From Protula sp. h YS-2021 (Eukaryota; Annelida; Polychaeta; Sabellida; Serpulidae): 64,000 nt of DNA. This document shows, piece by piece, positions 1 to 11,149 of the stretch; position 1 is the stretch's first letter; each line of letters starts with the position of its first letter. The stretch spans positions 9,420,271 to 9,484,270 of the forward strand of contig OX457032.1 of the NCBI GenBank assembly GCA_949752745.1, in the 5' to 3' direction. Under the pieces are notes generated by a model that did not search any database, was not told where the DNA came from, and worked only from the letters and a program-made list of their open reading frames with translations. The translations under genes were made by a program, and so were the position numbers.

Positions 1-162
1 TGCTGGAAATGGCCACAGACAAGTTGGGTCTTCCGTCAGCAGGCCGGCGGGTGTTCTTGGATGATGGAACGGAAGTATTCACACCACGGGAGATCTATCG
101 AGACTCCGAGGTCTACATTTCTTGTGGGGAACCTTTCAAAGACCCGCTGAGACCAGTGAAAA
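1..162 (+). CDS. DCDC1: DCDC1-like exon 1 (partial): end of a DCX domain
   Basis: The exon begins before the window. It encodes the second half of a doublecortin domain, with GRRVFLDDGTEVFTP and YISCGEPFKDPL. The donor is AAAA|GTATGT at 163; this choice leaves one base that completes a codon with the next exon. Confidence 0.85.
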
Positions 163-588
163 GTATGTGTTTCCTCAGCAGACATTTTAACCCACGCATT
201 TAAAGCACGCGCTTTGCGCTCATTTGCTGTCATTCAAGCTAGGACGGGCCAATGTCCGTGCTCATGTTGACGACCTTACGGAGGAGTCGATCCGTGTTGT
301 CTCAGTACTCACAAGCACTTGCTATCCATGCGCCGTCCCAATTCCGCCACACCCCTCAACTGAGATTTTAAATTCAGTTTTACCTTTAACAATCAACGAG
401 GTAAAAATGCAACTGATCCTTTGAAGCTGATCCTAGTGAAGCTGATCCTTTGTTTTAATTTGCTTTACAAAGTGTGACGTGTTGGCGTAAGGGTGCTGCG
501 CGATTTGGCAGTCAGCTTGCGGTACATGCACACTCTAATATGGTTGGAGAATGCATAAAGTTATAAAATAAGACTTACTGCTCGACAG

Positions 589-794
589 AACACAGCACAT
601 TGACGCAGAACTGCGCGTGGACTATGAACGGTCTGGTGTGGACACATGACAGCAAAAAGAAGACAACCAGGCCGCAAATGTCGCGCCGATTCCGCACGCT
701 GATTGAACAGAGCCGGCGCAGGGTTCTTGTCTTCAAAAACGGACAGGGCTCGAACGGTGTCGAGATAGTTGCCGATCCCGAAAGGCTTGAAGAT
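589..794 (+). CDS. DCDC1: DCDC1-like exon 2: start of a DCX domain
   Basis: Acceptor GACAG at 584-588 and donor GAT|GTGAGT at 795. It encodes a basic linker (THDSKKKTTRPQMSRR) and then RRRVLVFKNGQGSNGVEIV, the opening strands of a doublecortin domain, ending at ERLED. Confidence 0.85.
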
Positions 795-1004
795 GTGAGT
801 AGGTGTATTGAGGAGAAGAAACTACATACTTGCATGGACTCAATCCCACATATCACGTCACAAATTCAGTTTACATGAAAATTCTTCCAGTTAGCACTGC
901 CGATTGTGCTACAGGCGAAGTTCTTTAATACATCCGACATTATACATACAAATAACTGGAAGGCGACAGATTTTGATGCTGAGTGCTTTGTTTTCAATTG
1001 GCAG

Positions 1005-1098
1005 TTTTTGGTGGGCTGCACGGCCAAGCTTGAATTGGGAAGCTACGCAAGAGTGCTGTATGACTGGGGAGGGAATGAGATTCACAATTTAGAAGAAG
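1005..1098 (+). CDS. DCDC1: DCDC1-like exon 3: DCX core
   Basis: Acceptor TTCAATTGGCAG ends at 1004 and donor GTATTT starts at 1099. It encodes FLVGCTAKLELGSYARVLYD, the helix and second-half strands that follow ERLED in a doublecortin domain. An AG further upstream (914) would keep the frame open but adds non-conserved sequence. Confidence 0.85.
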
Positions 1099-1284
1099 GT
1101 ATTTGCCTTTGTATATTATTCAGTTTCAGTGCCTTGTATGCCGTAATCCATTTGGCTAATGTTTGTTGTTATAGCGTATCAAAAGTAAACGATAAAGTCA
1201 GTTTTATATTTAACTGTAGGTTGTCTTACAACTTGGACACGGAAGAATTTGTTAATGACTTACCCAGCGGAGAAGTGTAATTGT

Positions 1285-1597
1285 GTGCTTCCCGAATTCA
1301 TTACGACAGCGTGGGGTGCCACACATCTGTTTGCTTCCCGAATTCATTACGACAGCGTGGGGTGCCACACATCTGTGTGCTTCACGAATTCATGACAGGA
1401 GCGCGGGGTGCCCCACATCTGTGTGCTTCACGAATTCATGACAGGAGCGCGGGGTGCCCCACATCTGTGTGCTTCACGAATTCATGACAGGAGCGCGGGG
1501 TGCCCCACATCTGTGTGCTTCACGAATTCATGACAGGAGCGCGGGGTGCCCAACATTTGTGTGCTTCCCGAATTCATGACAGGAGCGCGGGGTGCCA
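1285..1597. repeat. Minisatellite, 46-47 bp unit, ~6.5 copies
   Basis: The unit centres on GAATTCAT and GGGGTGCC. Two subtypes occur: the first two copies carry TTACGACAGCGTG, the rest GACAGGAGCGCG. It lies in the intron between exons 3 and 4. Confidence 0.9.
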
Positions 1598-1658
1598 AAC
1601 AATTGGAAAGAACCAAACTATAAACCAGATTATATGGTGAAGTTTTTGTTTATTTTAG

Positions 1659-1825
1659 CTCCAGTATTGGACCAGTGCCTCCAGACGTGGAGTACACCTG
1701 TACTAGGACCACTGTGGGTGTCCAAAGGGGAGGGTTTTAGCCCGAAGGGTGTGGAAGAGTTCCTGTCAGAGCTGATCAAGTACACCCGGGCAAAGCTGAA
1801 GGAAGCGAAGGAGTACCGAACACAG
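1659..1825 (+). CDS. DCDC1: DCDC1-like exon 4: end of DCX, helical linker
   Basis: Acceptor TTATTTTAG and donor CAG|GTCAGT. It completes the DCX domain (GPLWVSKGEGFSPKG) and continues into a charged helix (ELIKYTRAKLKEAKEYR). Confidence 0.85.
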
Positions 1826-2153
1826 GTCAGTCTCCGCGCCGAGAAGATACAAACGGGCAGTAAACACAAAAAAATACGTAACCAAGGGAAAATTGATGCG
1901 GATGCCGTAGTTTTTTAAGTGGTAAACTCTTAGAAAAACCTTAGTCTTAAGTATTTGAAGTGGCGGCCATTGTGGTGAGGGGTAGCTAAACCACTTGATT
2001 TGCTTGTTAAAGTGATAATGTAATATGCAGTTGCTGGCCATCGTTCCATTTCATTTATACTACTTGAAGACAAATTCTTACATAAAAATATGATAATAAA
2101 TAAATAAGTGAAATATTTGTGTAATTGTGAACTCCTTGATGATGTCACGGCAG

Positions 2154-2249
2154 CTGGAGTTTGGACAGCATGACGACACGAAACACCAGGTACAGATCGT
2201 CGCCATCTTGTCTATGACTGAGACCGAGATCGATGAAACCATTGAAATT
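2154..2249 (+). CDS. DCDC1: DCDC1-like exon 5
   Basis: Acceptor CACGGCAG ends at 2153 and donor ATT|GTAAGT starts at 2250; both borders are phase 0. It encodes 32 residues beginning LEFGQHDD and ending DETIEI. No domain recognised. Confidence 0.75.
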
Positions 2250-2589
2250 GTAAGTCGTCCGTCTCCCCCCCCCCCCCCTCCCCCCCGGGCCCCACCCTCC
2301 GTCCTTCAAAGAAAAAAGAAAGAATTAATGTCAGAAAATGTTTGACGTGAAGGCATGCCTATTAGATTCACGTATGCTTGTGCTGCTGCGCCTGACCAGA
2401 AGCACGCAGTGGCTGGACAACTGGACAACAAAACGCACCAATTGTGACTGTTCTGTTGCTTCGCTTGAAATGTGCCTATTCATAAGTCACTTGAAAAACT
2501 TGAAATTTCCCTGTCAACTGCAGCCGGTGTAAAAAAAATTTACTTTTAACATGAATTTCATACCTCTTTTTTTTCTTTTACTACTACAG

Positions 2590-2766
2590 GTGAAGAAGGA
2601 CATCGAGGATTTCAGCAACGCGTTGAATCGCCTGAAGGAGCAAATGAACGAGATCAGGACGCAGCTCTGCGACGAGGCCGATGTGGGCCACAACTACAAG
2701 ATGAAACACATCCAGCAGTTCGACACGGATCATCCGCTCGTGGGAACCAAGGGCTTGAGATTAAAG
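2590..2766 (+). CDS. DCDC1: DCDC1-like exon 6: coiled-coil segment
   Basis: Acceptor CTACTACAG and donor AAG|GTAAAA, phase 0 at both ends. The 59 residues start VKKDIEDFSNALNRLKEQM, a heptad-like helix, and end in GTKGLRLK. Confidence 0.85.
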
Positions 2767-2998
2767 GTAAAACCGTGCGATGCTTTCTCAGCTTTCTAGG
2801 TGGACTTTATTTTAAAGGAGTTTGTTCTTCATTCTTTTTAACCGCGGAAGATGAGGCGGATTTATCGATAGATGACAATTTTTCCTCTAATTATTAGTTT
2901 TCCCTATTATTAAATTAACTGGTGTGCCTTAATTGCCTTCCCTGCGTCTGTCCCTGTTTTTGTGGCGTGAGTAATTGTTGATGTGTGGATTTCTGTAG

Positions 2999-3100
2999 GT
3001 CTACGAGAACGGCAGTTATGAGGACGAGACGATCGTGTATTTTAACCTGCACTTCGCTACTCGCGGCGTCGACGGGAACAGAGAGAAAATCATGGCGCGG
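2999..3100 (+). CDS. DCDC1: DCDC1-like exon 7
   Basis: Acceptor TTTCTGTAG and donor CGG|GTACGT, exactly 34 codons in phase 0. It encodes VYENGSYEDETIVYFNLHF, matching the first strands of another DCX-type fold (NG turn followed by a strand). Confidence 0.8.
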
Positions 3101-3344
3101 GTACGTCAGTCATTCATGCTCAGAGTCGAATGCTCAATGCTGCCTTGTCATTTGAACATTTGTACTGCACAGTAAAGCGTTAACAATACAATAATAATAA
3201 TAATAATAAACCATAAAGACAATTGCTGGAAAATAGAAAAAAGGATCCGGATTTTTAACAGAAAAAACTGGTCTAGAAAACTTTTTAAGAGCATGTGTTT
3301 CACCGCTAGAAAGGGCGCATTTAATACAGTTGTACAACTGAATG

Positions 3345-3860
3345 AGGGCCTGGTATTTCGGTGTACGAGCCGGGTTTTTTGGTGTGCAGGCCTGGTATTT
3401 CAGTGTACGGGCAAGGTTTTCGGTGTACGGGCCTGGTATTTCGGTGTACGGGTCTGTTATGTCGGTGTACAGGCCTCGTATTTCAGTGTGCAGGCCTGGT
3501 ATGTCGGTGTATGGGCCAGGTTTTTTGGTGCTCGGACCAGGTTTTCGGTGTACGGGGCTGGTATTTCGGTATACGAGCCTACTATTTCGATGTATGCGCC
3601 TATTATTTCGGTGTACGGGCTAGGTTTTTGGTGTGCAGGCCTGATATTTGGGTCTAAAGGCCTCTATTTTGGTGTGCAGGCCTGGTATTTCGTTGTGCGG
3701 GCCTTTTATATCGGTGTGGAGGCCGGGTATTTTTGTGTACGGGCCTGGTGTTTCGATCTACGTGCCTCGTATTTCGGTGTACTTGTCTTGTATTTCGGTG
3801 TACGAGCCTCTTATTCGATAAGCAGGCCTGGTATTTCAGTGCTCACGCGTTGGTCTGCCA
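3345..3860. repeat. Minisatellite, ~21-22 bp unit, ~24 degenerate copies
   Basis: The consensus is close to GGCCTGGTATTTCGGTGTAC, in the intron before exon 8. Several forward frames stay open through it, giving spurious FGVRAWY-type reading frames. Confidence 0.9.
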
Positions 3861-3872
3861 TCTTTGTTGTAG

Positions 3873-4047
3873 TTCCTGGATGAGTGCAGCGCCTCGTCGG
3901 CTCTGTCGCACCCCAAGAACCCGCAGATCCGGCCCGTCGCCAGCAAGATCTTTGATAACGTTGGCAAAGAAATAAAGAACATTTATGACCTGAATTATGA
4001 CCAGGAAATCTGGCTATCCTACGGCGAACCATGGAAAAATCCTTTCA
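3873..4047 (+). CDS. DCDC1: DCDC1-like exon 8: DCX half
   Basis: Acceptor TTTGTTGTAG and donor TTCA|GTGAGT. It starts FLDECSASSAL and contains DQEIWLSYGEPWKNPF, the YxSxGExWxxP signature that ends doublecortin domains. One base carries over to exon 9. Confidence 0.85.
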
Positions 4048-4264
4048 GTGAGTGTCAAGGTTTATATATTTTTATACTCAGATTTCTTTTTTAAAATTAG
4101 CATTTGTATTTTACGTATCGTTTCCTTATTTCTTTAAATGCAGCAAATTGCACGTGGTGAGGTGCAGCAGTATAAAACGAAACAGCAAACAAAACAAATT
4201 TAAAACCACACACACAGAAGTGATGATGCATTAAATCTTTTTAAGATGGCGCATTCAGCATATT

Positions 4265-4644
4265 TAGATTTGTTGTACGACGGTGTATATTTTTGTAGTG
4301 TACGTCCTTAGTGCACAGTTTGACGAGGTGCGCTTGTACGACGGTGTTTGTTTTTGTAGCGTGCGTTCTGAGTGCGCAGTTTGATAAGGTGCACGTGTAC
4401 GACGATGCACAGTGTGACGAGGTGCGCTTGTACGACGGTGTTTTTTATTTTTGAAGCGTACGTTCTGAGTGCGCAGTTTGATAAGGTGCACGTGTACGAC
4501 GATGCACAGTGTGACGAGGTGCGCTTGTACGACGGTGTATGTTTTTGTAGCGGAGGCACCGAGTACACAGTTTGATAAGGTGCACGTGTACGACGATGCA
4601 CAGTGTGACGAGGTGCGCTTGTACGACGGTGTATGTTTTTGTAG
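4265..4644 (+). repeat. Array duplicating the exon 9 splice acceptor
   Basis: Four upstream copies (acceptor-like AG ending at 4298, 4359, 4456 and 4550) of TTTTTGTAG followed by an exon-9-like start (GTGCACAGTTTGATAAGG). Spacing is 61, 97, 94 and 94 bp up to the authentic site at 4644. Each unit also contains a second half ending TTGTACGACGGTGT. Confidence 0.85.
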
Positions 4645-4771
4645 CGTACGTACTGAGTGCACAGTTTGATAAGGTGCGCGTGTACGACGTTGAGTACCAC
4701 GAAGAGAACACGACGAAACGGCAAGGAGTCAGAGAGCAGCTTATGGGCGACGACGTCACGGGACAGGACAA
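4645..4771 (+). CDS. DCDC1: DCDC1-like exon 9
   Basis: The acceptor GTTTTTGTAG ends at 4644; this site, not the downstream GCACAG, preserves phase and gives YVLSAQFDKVRVYD, which suits sequence just after a DCX GEPWKNPF motif. The donor is AA|GTGAGT at 4772. The acceptor and first ~50 bases of this exon are duplicated several times in the array immediately upstream. Confidence 0.8.
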
Positions 4772-5074
4772 GTGAGTAACGTTACTTCCGGTCTGGAAAA
4801 CAAATCATGAAAGATGATCAAAGAAAGGTTTTAGTTGTGGCAATTGCGATCGATTTTGTTGAGTTTGAGATTATCGCTGGGGTGTTTGTAATGTCTGTTT
4901 CGATTCTAATTTTTTTTCTGTAATAAAAATGTGTGATATCTCAGCAACAATGTCTGTATTTGTTTATCATCAGGTATTTATTTTGTTTCGCCTCTGTGGT
5001 CCTGTAGGCTTGATCAATAAGCAGTGAGGGCAGATTTAACTTGCCAAATGAGACAAACATTGCTTTCTTTCAAG

Positions 5075-5240
5075 AGCGAACAAGTGGGAGATACAGCCGT
5101 GCTTGCCGGACAGCTACACTAACACGACGCTGGTACAAGACGGCACGAGCGAAGCCGTCAAGATGGAAAGAGAAAGCGTCTTCGGTCTGTTGAAGAGCTC
5201 GGAGATACCGGTTGATCGATTATGTCTCATATCAAACAAG
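5075..5240 (+). CDS. DCDC1: DCDC1-like exon 10
   Basis: The acceptor TGCTTTCTTTCAAG ends at 5074 and keeps phase with exon 9; the donor is AAG|GTGTCT at 5241. It encodes ANKWEIQPCLPDSYTN through RLCLISNK, leading into the beta-trefoil region. Confidence 0.75.
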
Positions 5241-5486
5241 GTGTCTCATTTTGTTTACTTTACTCGCACACTACTGATGTCACAGTTAAAAGATGAAAAC
5301 AGTGTATTTTGTGGTCAACAGAATGTTACGAAAAACAGTGTTGTTAACAGAATGCGCTTTTGAATATTAGCTTGGATTCGAAACGGAGAAAACACAACAA
5401 CGACAATAGGAACATCACTAACTGCGATTTTAATTACTGAGAAAAGTTGGACAAAAGAATTTAACATTCTGTTGTTTAGTATGATC

Positions 5487-6435
5487 AAATCAGCATTGTT
5501 TTACAGCCGTTCCTATACAGTATGTGTTATATCCAGCATTGATTCTAATCAGCATTGTTTTACAGCCGTGCCTATACAGTACCTATAGTTATAGTCAGCA
5601 TTAATTCTGATCAGCATTGTTTTACAGCCGTTCTATACAGTTATAGTCAGCATTGATTCTGATCAGCATTGTTTTACAGTCGTTCTATACAGTTATATTC
5701 AGCATTGATTCTGATCAGCATTGTTTTACAGTCGTTCTATACAGTTATATTCAGCACTGATTCTGATCAGCATTGTTTTACAGTCGTTCTATACAGTTAT
5801 ATTCAGCATTGATTCTGATCAGCATTGTTTTACAGTCGTTCTATACAGTTATATTCAGCACTGATTCTGATCAGCATTGTTTTACAGTCGTTCTATACAG
5901 TTATATTCAGCATTGATTCTGATCAGCATTGTTTTACAGCCGTTCTGTAAGCTATGTTCAGCATTGATTCTGATCAGCATTGTTTAACAGCCGTTCTGTA
6001 AGCTATGTTTAGCATTGATTATGATCAGCATTGTTTTGCAGCCGTTCTATAAGCTATGTTCAGCATTGATTCTGATCAGCATTGTTTTACAGCCGTTCTG
6101 TAAGCTATGTTCAGCATTGATTCTGATCAGCATTGTTTAACAGCCGTTCTGTAAGCTATGTTTAGCATTGATTATGATCAGCATTGTTTTACAGCCGTTC
6201 TGTAAGCTATGTTTAGCATTGATTATGATCAGCATTGTTTTGCAGCCGTTCTATAAGCTATGTTCAGCATTGATTCTGATCAGCATTGTTTTACAGCCGT
6301 TCTGTAAGCTATGTTTAGCATTGATTCTGATCAGCATTGTTTTACAGCCGTTCTGTAAGCTATGTTTAGCATTGATTCTGATCAGCATTGTTTTACAGAT
6401 GTTCTATACAGTTATATTCAGCAGTGATTCTGATC
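5487..6435. repeat. Minisatellite, 51-52 bp unit, ~18 copies
   Basis: The unit contains CAGCATTGATTCTGATCAGC followed by ATTGTTTTACAG. An upstream subtype has TTCTATACAGTTATATTC and a downstream subtype TTCTGTAAGCTATGTT. Every unit carries a TTTTACAG acceptor-like string. Confidence 0.9.
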
Positions 6436-6495
6436 GGTACTCTATACGACTTATTTTCATTTACTTTACAAGCATATATCTGATTGACATTCCAG

Positions 6496-6603
6496 GATAA
6501 TCCCAACTTAGTTCTCTTCCCTGAGCTTGTCATTAACACAAAACAACCTAAAGGCAGCAAAGGGGTGTGGCCATCCGAGGCCCAGAGCTTCTTCGTCTGC
6601 CAG
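6496..6603 (+). CDS. DCDC1: DCDC1-like exon 11: beta-trefoil region
   Basis: Acceptor GACATTCCAG and donor CAG|GTTTGT, phase 0. It encodes DNPNLVLFPELVINTKQ through QSFFVCQ; the NPNLVL strand is typical of ricin-B-like repeats in DCDC1. Confidence 0.8.
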
Positions 6604-7320
6604 GTTTGTTCAGTCTTCTCATTTTTTATGACCCGCCCGACGCTAGTGTCTGAACTTCGGCAATTTTTCAGTCATATTTAATGAACAGCTTGAAGTTTTG
6701 TGTAATGAACTTGTGCTAGCGATTGCTGTCTATAAATTCCAAAGCTATTGGAAGTGGTTAGATATATAATGAAGATGTGCACTTCCTCTTTTGACCGAAA
6801 TCGGCTATTGTCTTAGACCGTGGTGAGTGTCTGAACTATTTTTGAGTGATATTTGATGAACAGCTTAAAGTTTTGTATAATGAACTTGCGCTAGGGATTT
6901 GCACCTATAAATCCCAAAGCCATCGTCCTAGGGTTTTAGGCCTGGCAACCTAAAACCTATATGGAGTGAGTATATAGGGCATGAAGGTATGCACCTCCTT
7001 TTTTGACCGTTTATCCGTCCATCTGTGTGTGAGGTGGTTCGGAACTTAGCATATTTTTTAGTACGTTGATGGGTAGCTTCGAAGTTTTGTGTAATGAACT
7101 CGGCCAAGGGTTTTTGACCTAGCAACCTGAAACCAAGAATAAACATTGTATACCTCAGTAGACCTTCCTTAGTTTGACATGGCCAAGTTAAAAATTTTGT
7201 TCCATCTGAACAAATAAACCGACATTTTAAACAGTGAAACTTCAATACCATCACAGTTTTTCTTGAATGCAATCTTTTTGCATGTTACAATTATCGTATC
7301 ATGAATTATTCAGTTAAAAT
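6604..7320. other. Intronic sequence with degenerate ~170-bp repeats
   Basis: Three diverged copies of a block containing GAAGTTTTGTGTAATGAAC at about 6,690, 6,865 and 7,085. No gene. Confidence 0.6.
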
Positions 7321-7423
7321 TTCGTTTGGGGCGGGTCATTCGTGTTCCTCCAGGACACATTCCTAGTTTTTCTTCTAAAAATCACCAAAAGAATCTTTCG
7401 GAAGCTTTTCTCCTGAGTATTCT

Positions 7424-7915
7424 CTGTGTCAAGCCATTCGTGCGTCATGTGAGGAGTAACACGAGTCTCTGTGTCAAGCCATTCGTGCGTGACGTGAGGA
7501 GTAACACGAGTCTCTGTGTCAAGCCATTCGTGCGTCACGTGAGGAGTAACACGAGTCTCTGTGTCAAGCCATTCGTGCGTCACGTGAGGAGTAACACGAG
7601 TCTCTGTGTCAAGCCATTCGTGCGTCACGTGAGGACTAACACGAGTGTCTGTGTCAAGCCATTCGTGCGTCACGTGAGGAGTAACACGAGTCTCTGTGTC
7701 AAGCCATTCGTGCGTCATGTGAGGAGTAACACGAGTCTCTGTGTCAAGCCATTCGTGCGTCACGTGAGGACTAACACGAGTCTCTGTGTCAAGCCATTCG
7801 TGCGTCACGTGAGGAGTAACACGAGTGTCTGTGTCAAGCCATTCGTGCGTCACGTGAGGAGTAACACGAGTCTCTGTGTCAAGCCATTCGTGCGTCAAGT
7901 GAGGAGTAACACGAG
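7424..7915. repeat. Minisatellite, 45-bp unit, 11 copies
   Basis: Near-identical units containing GCCATTCGTGCGTCACGTGA and GGAGTAACACGAGT. The 45-bp period is a multiple of three, so frames on both strands stay open, but these are not genes. Confidence 0.95.
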
Positions 7916-7968
7916 AACTCCTCGACTGTCTCACCACTTCCGCTGCACCCAGTGATCTTCTATTGCAG

Positions 7969-8175
7969 AACGGCTTCATAAAAAGCAAGGCCATGCCTAA
8001 CCTGGTGCTGGCCGTGCTTGACTTCACCGTTAAAACGACACTGACGCATCCGACGAAGGGTCCAACCAGCACACAAGTGGAGGGTTACTTGGTTGGATTT
8101 GAGAAGAAAGTTGGCCAAGATCCGATGCCCAACCAGGCATGGGAATTCACGAAGGAAGGGTTAATGAGACCACAG
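7969..8175 (+). CDS. DCDC1: DCDC1-like exon 12: beta-trefoil region
   Basis: Acceptor TCTATTGCAG and donor CAG|GTGCTC, phase 0. It encodes NGFIKSKAMPNLVLAVLDF and NQAWEFTKEG, the G-I-S...LVL and QxW-type strands of a beta-trefoil repeat. Confidence 0.85.
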
Positions 8176-8289
8176 GTGCTCGGAATTTATTTGGTTAAGT
8201 CATTATTTTTCCGTTGAGTCATGGAAATATTTTGTCGGCTGACAAATGAATAATATTCCAGACATTGTTGTGATTAGGAAATATCCCCG

Positions 8290-8675
8290 CACAAATGTCC
8301 AAACCCAAATATCCCCGCCCAAATGTGCCCACCCAAATGTCTCCACCTAAATGTCCTCACCCAGATGTCACCACCCAAATGTGCCCACCCAAATGTGCCC
8401 ACCCAAATGTGCCCGCCCAGAAATTCCTACCCAAATATCCCCATCTAGGTGCCCCCACCCAAATGCCTCCTACCAGATGTCCTCACCCACATGTCCCCAC
8501 CCAAATATCCCCGCCCAGATGTCCCCACCCAAATGTCCGCACCCAGATGTCGCAACCCAAATGTCTGCACCCAGATGTGCCCACCGAAATGTTGCCACCC
8601 AAATGTCCCCACCCACATGTCCCCACCCAAATATCCCCACCCAGATGTACCCACCCAAATGTTCCCACCCACAAT
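8290..8675. repeat. Minisatellite, ~14-15 bp unit, ~27 copies
   Basis: Degenerate repeats of CCCACCCAAATGTC in the intron after exon 12, with a strongly C-rich + strand. The array ends at the border of the hairpin-ended interspersed repeat. Confidence 0.9.
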
Positions 8676-8702
8676 TTACGGGAAGTGTCCAGTGTCTTTT
8701 TT

Positions 8703-9560
8703 TTCAGTCCTCCGCCGGGGGACTATAGTTTTCGGGTCTGTCCGTCCGTCTGTCCATCTGTCGACACCTTTTTTGTTAACACACTCATGCCTACATTTTT
8801 CGACCGATTGTCAAGATATTGTATATATATATGGGTAGTACTGGAACGAACAAGGATCGGTATTGTAAATGAGCCATGTCGGCCCAAGGACATTGGCCCA
8901 GCTTGAACTTCACAAATTTTCCCAATCCTTACTCAGTTGAATGAGTTTGTTAACACACTCAAGCCTACATTTCTGGATCGATTGTTGAAATCTTCTACAT
9001 ATAGGAAGTATTGAAACCCTTACATACTGGAATAAGTTTGTTAACACACTCAAGCCTACATTTCCGCATCGATTGACAAGATATCTTAACTATAAGTATT
9101 ATTGGAACCAACAAGTGTTGGTATTGTAAATGAGCCATGTCGGCGCAAGGACATTGACCCAGCTGAACTTCACAAATATTCCCAATCCTTACTCATTTGA
9201 ATGAGTTCGCTAAACCACTCAAGCCTACATTTCTGGATCGATTGTTGAAATATTTTACATATAGGAAGTATTGGAACCAACAGAGGTCGGTATTGTAAAT
9301 GAGCCCTATCGACCCAAGGACATTGACCCAGCTGAACTTCAGAAATTTTCACAACCCTTACATACTGGAATGAGTTTGTTAACACACTCAAGCCTACATG
9401 AATTTAGTTAAACAAATCAAAAATTTCCTAGAGTGTTTTATCGCGAGATTTTTTTGTTCCTTTAAACTTTTAAAATCGTTGAATTGCACGCCTGCGGGGG
9501 ACTTAGTCATTCTAAAATTTCCTGTCCATCGAGCGTTTTTGTTGCGGGGGACATTAATCA
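8703..9560. mobile_element. Interspersed repeat with hairpin end, copy 1
   Basis: It starts with the palindrome AGTCCTCCGCCGGGGGACT followed by TATAGTTTTCGGG and a run of GTCCGTCCGTCTGTCC. Inside are diverged copies of a ~200-bp module (TTTGTTAACACACTCAAGCC, TATTGTAAATGAGCC, CAAGGACATTG). The end contains GCGGGGGACTTAGTCATTC. It has no coding capacity, and the same arrangement recurs at 22,229, so it is probably a non-autonomous element. Confidence 0.7.
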
Positions 9561-9749
9561 GTTTCACTGATGACTTGTTTTCTCTTGTAAAGATTAAAAG
9601 TTTGTGTCAATGCGCCTTACTGACAACCCATAACTTTGTATGTTTATGGATATATATGGCAGTTTTATGTCAGTTAGATGAAGGTTTCTAGCTGGGGTAT
9701 ACTATCGGTTTGCAGACGGCGTCCGTTAGTTAGTTAGTTGTTTATTTAA

Positions 9750-10400
9750 TAAAGTTTTGTTTCCAAATGCATCTCCTCCTACAATTTTGATCCGATGTCA
9801 TTTATTTTTGATATGAGGCATTTATATAGGGTCGTGCATACGGCTTGTGCATTTTTAGTCGATCGGGTGATTTTTTAATTTTTGCGGAATTTTTGAAGAA
9901 AAAATTTTAAAATGTATCTCCTCCTACATTTTTGAATCGATGTCATTTATTTTTGGTATGAGGCACCCCTAAGGGGTCATGCATACGGCTTGTGGTCTTT
10001 TAGTCGATTGGACATTTTTTTTTATTTTGGGGGAATTTTTTATCCGATTTCATCTATTTCCGGTGTGAGGCATCCCTAGGTGGTTCGGGCATGCGAATTG
10101 TGCTTTTTGACTCGATTTGGGGATTTTGGATTTTGGAGGAATGTTTGAAGAAATTACCTCAAAATACATCTTCTCCTACAGTTTTGATCCGATATCATTT
10201 ATTTTGAGTATGAGGTATGCTTAGGGGGGTCATGAATACGGCTTGTGCTTTTTGAGTCGATCAGGGAATTTTGGGGGAATTTTCAAAGAAAAAAATCAAA
10301 ATGCATTTCCTCCTACAGTTTTTATCAGATGTCATTTATTTTTGGTATAATTCGTCTGTATGCTATCATGCGGCTTGTGCTTTTTGAGAGAAATAGAAAA
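9750..10400. repeat. Degenerate tandem repeat, ~120-130 bp unit, ~6 copies
   Basis: Each unit contains a variant of CTCCTCCTACAGTTTTGATC, GATGTCATTTATTTTTGGTA and CATACGGCTTGTGCTTTTTG. It is intronic and contains no gene. Confidence 0.8.
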
Positions 10401-10439
10401 TTTTTGAAAATTCCGACGGTTAGATATCGTCCGATACTG

Positions 10440-10975
10440 GTCCGAAATGCAAACCGCGCATCAACGCAAGTAAAACATTTGCACTAGTCTGAAATAAGAA
10501 CCGCACATTGAAAGAAGTTACATGAACATGCGCACTGGTCCAAATTAAGCACCGAAATAACCGCGCATCGACGCAAGTTACATAAGCATGCGCAGTTGTC
10601 CGAAATGGGAACCGGGGATCAACGCAAGGTAAAAACATGCACACTGGTCCGAAAAAAGACCCACCGATCGACGCAGTTTGAAGAAACATGCGCACTAGTC
10701 CGAAATGCGAACCGTGCATCAACGCTACCTAAAGAAACATGCGCACTGATCCAAAATAAGAACCCCGCATCATCGCAAGTTAAATAAATGTGCGCATTGG
10801 TCTGAAGTAAGAACCGCGCATCGACGCAAGTTACATAAACATGCGCACTGGTCAGAAATGCGAACCATGCATCAACGAAAATTAAATAAACATGCGCACT
10901 GGTCAGAAATGCGCTCCATGCATCAACGCAAATTAAATAAACATGCGCTCCGGTTCGAAATGCGAACTGCGCTTC
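10440..10975. repeat. Tandem repeat, ~51-58 bp unit, ~10 copies
   Basis: Units contain CATGCGCACTGGTCCGAAAT, CGAACCGCGCATC and CGCAAGTTAAATAAA with moderate divergence. They lie in the intron between exons 12 and 13. Confidence 0.85.
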
Positions 10976-11149
10976 GACTCGTTAAACAGGGAATTCCCTT
11001 GCTCATGCAAAAAAAATTGGTATTATCGCTTTTCGCAAGCTGGTACTCTGTCCATGGACAAACTTGCTTAACACAAGCTGAGCCTGGGTATAGGATGAGG
11101 GCCAGTTATGTGGTATGATATTCACTGGCGACTGCATTGGTCGTTGTAG

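Noticed and set aside
3293..3883. 196-codon frame before exon 8
   Set aside because: Reads through the 21-bp minisatellite in a frame different from exon 8.
7314..8072. 252-codon reverse frame of TPHVTHEWLDTET repeats
   Set aside because: Compositional shadow of the 45-bp array crossing a real exon (12) on the other strand.
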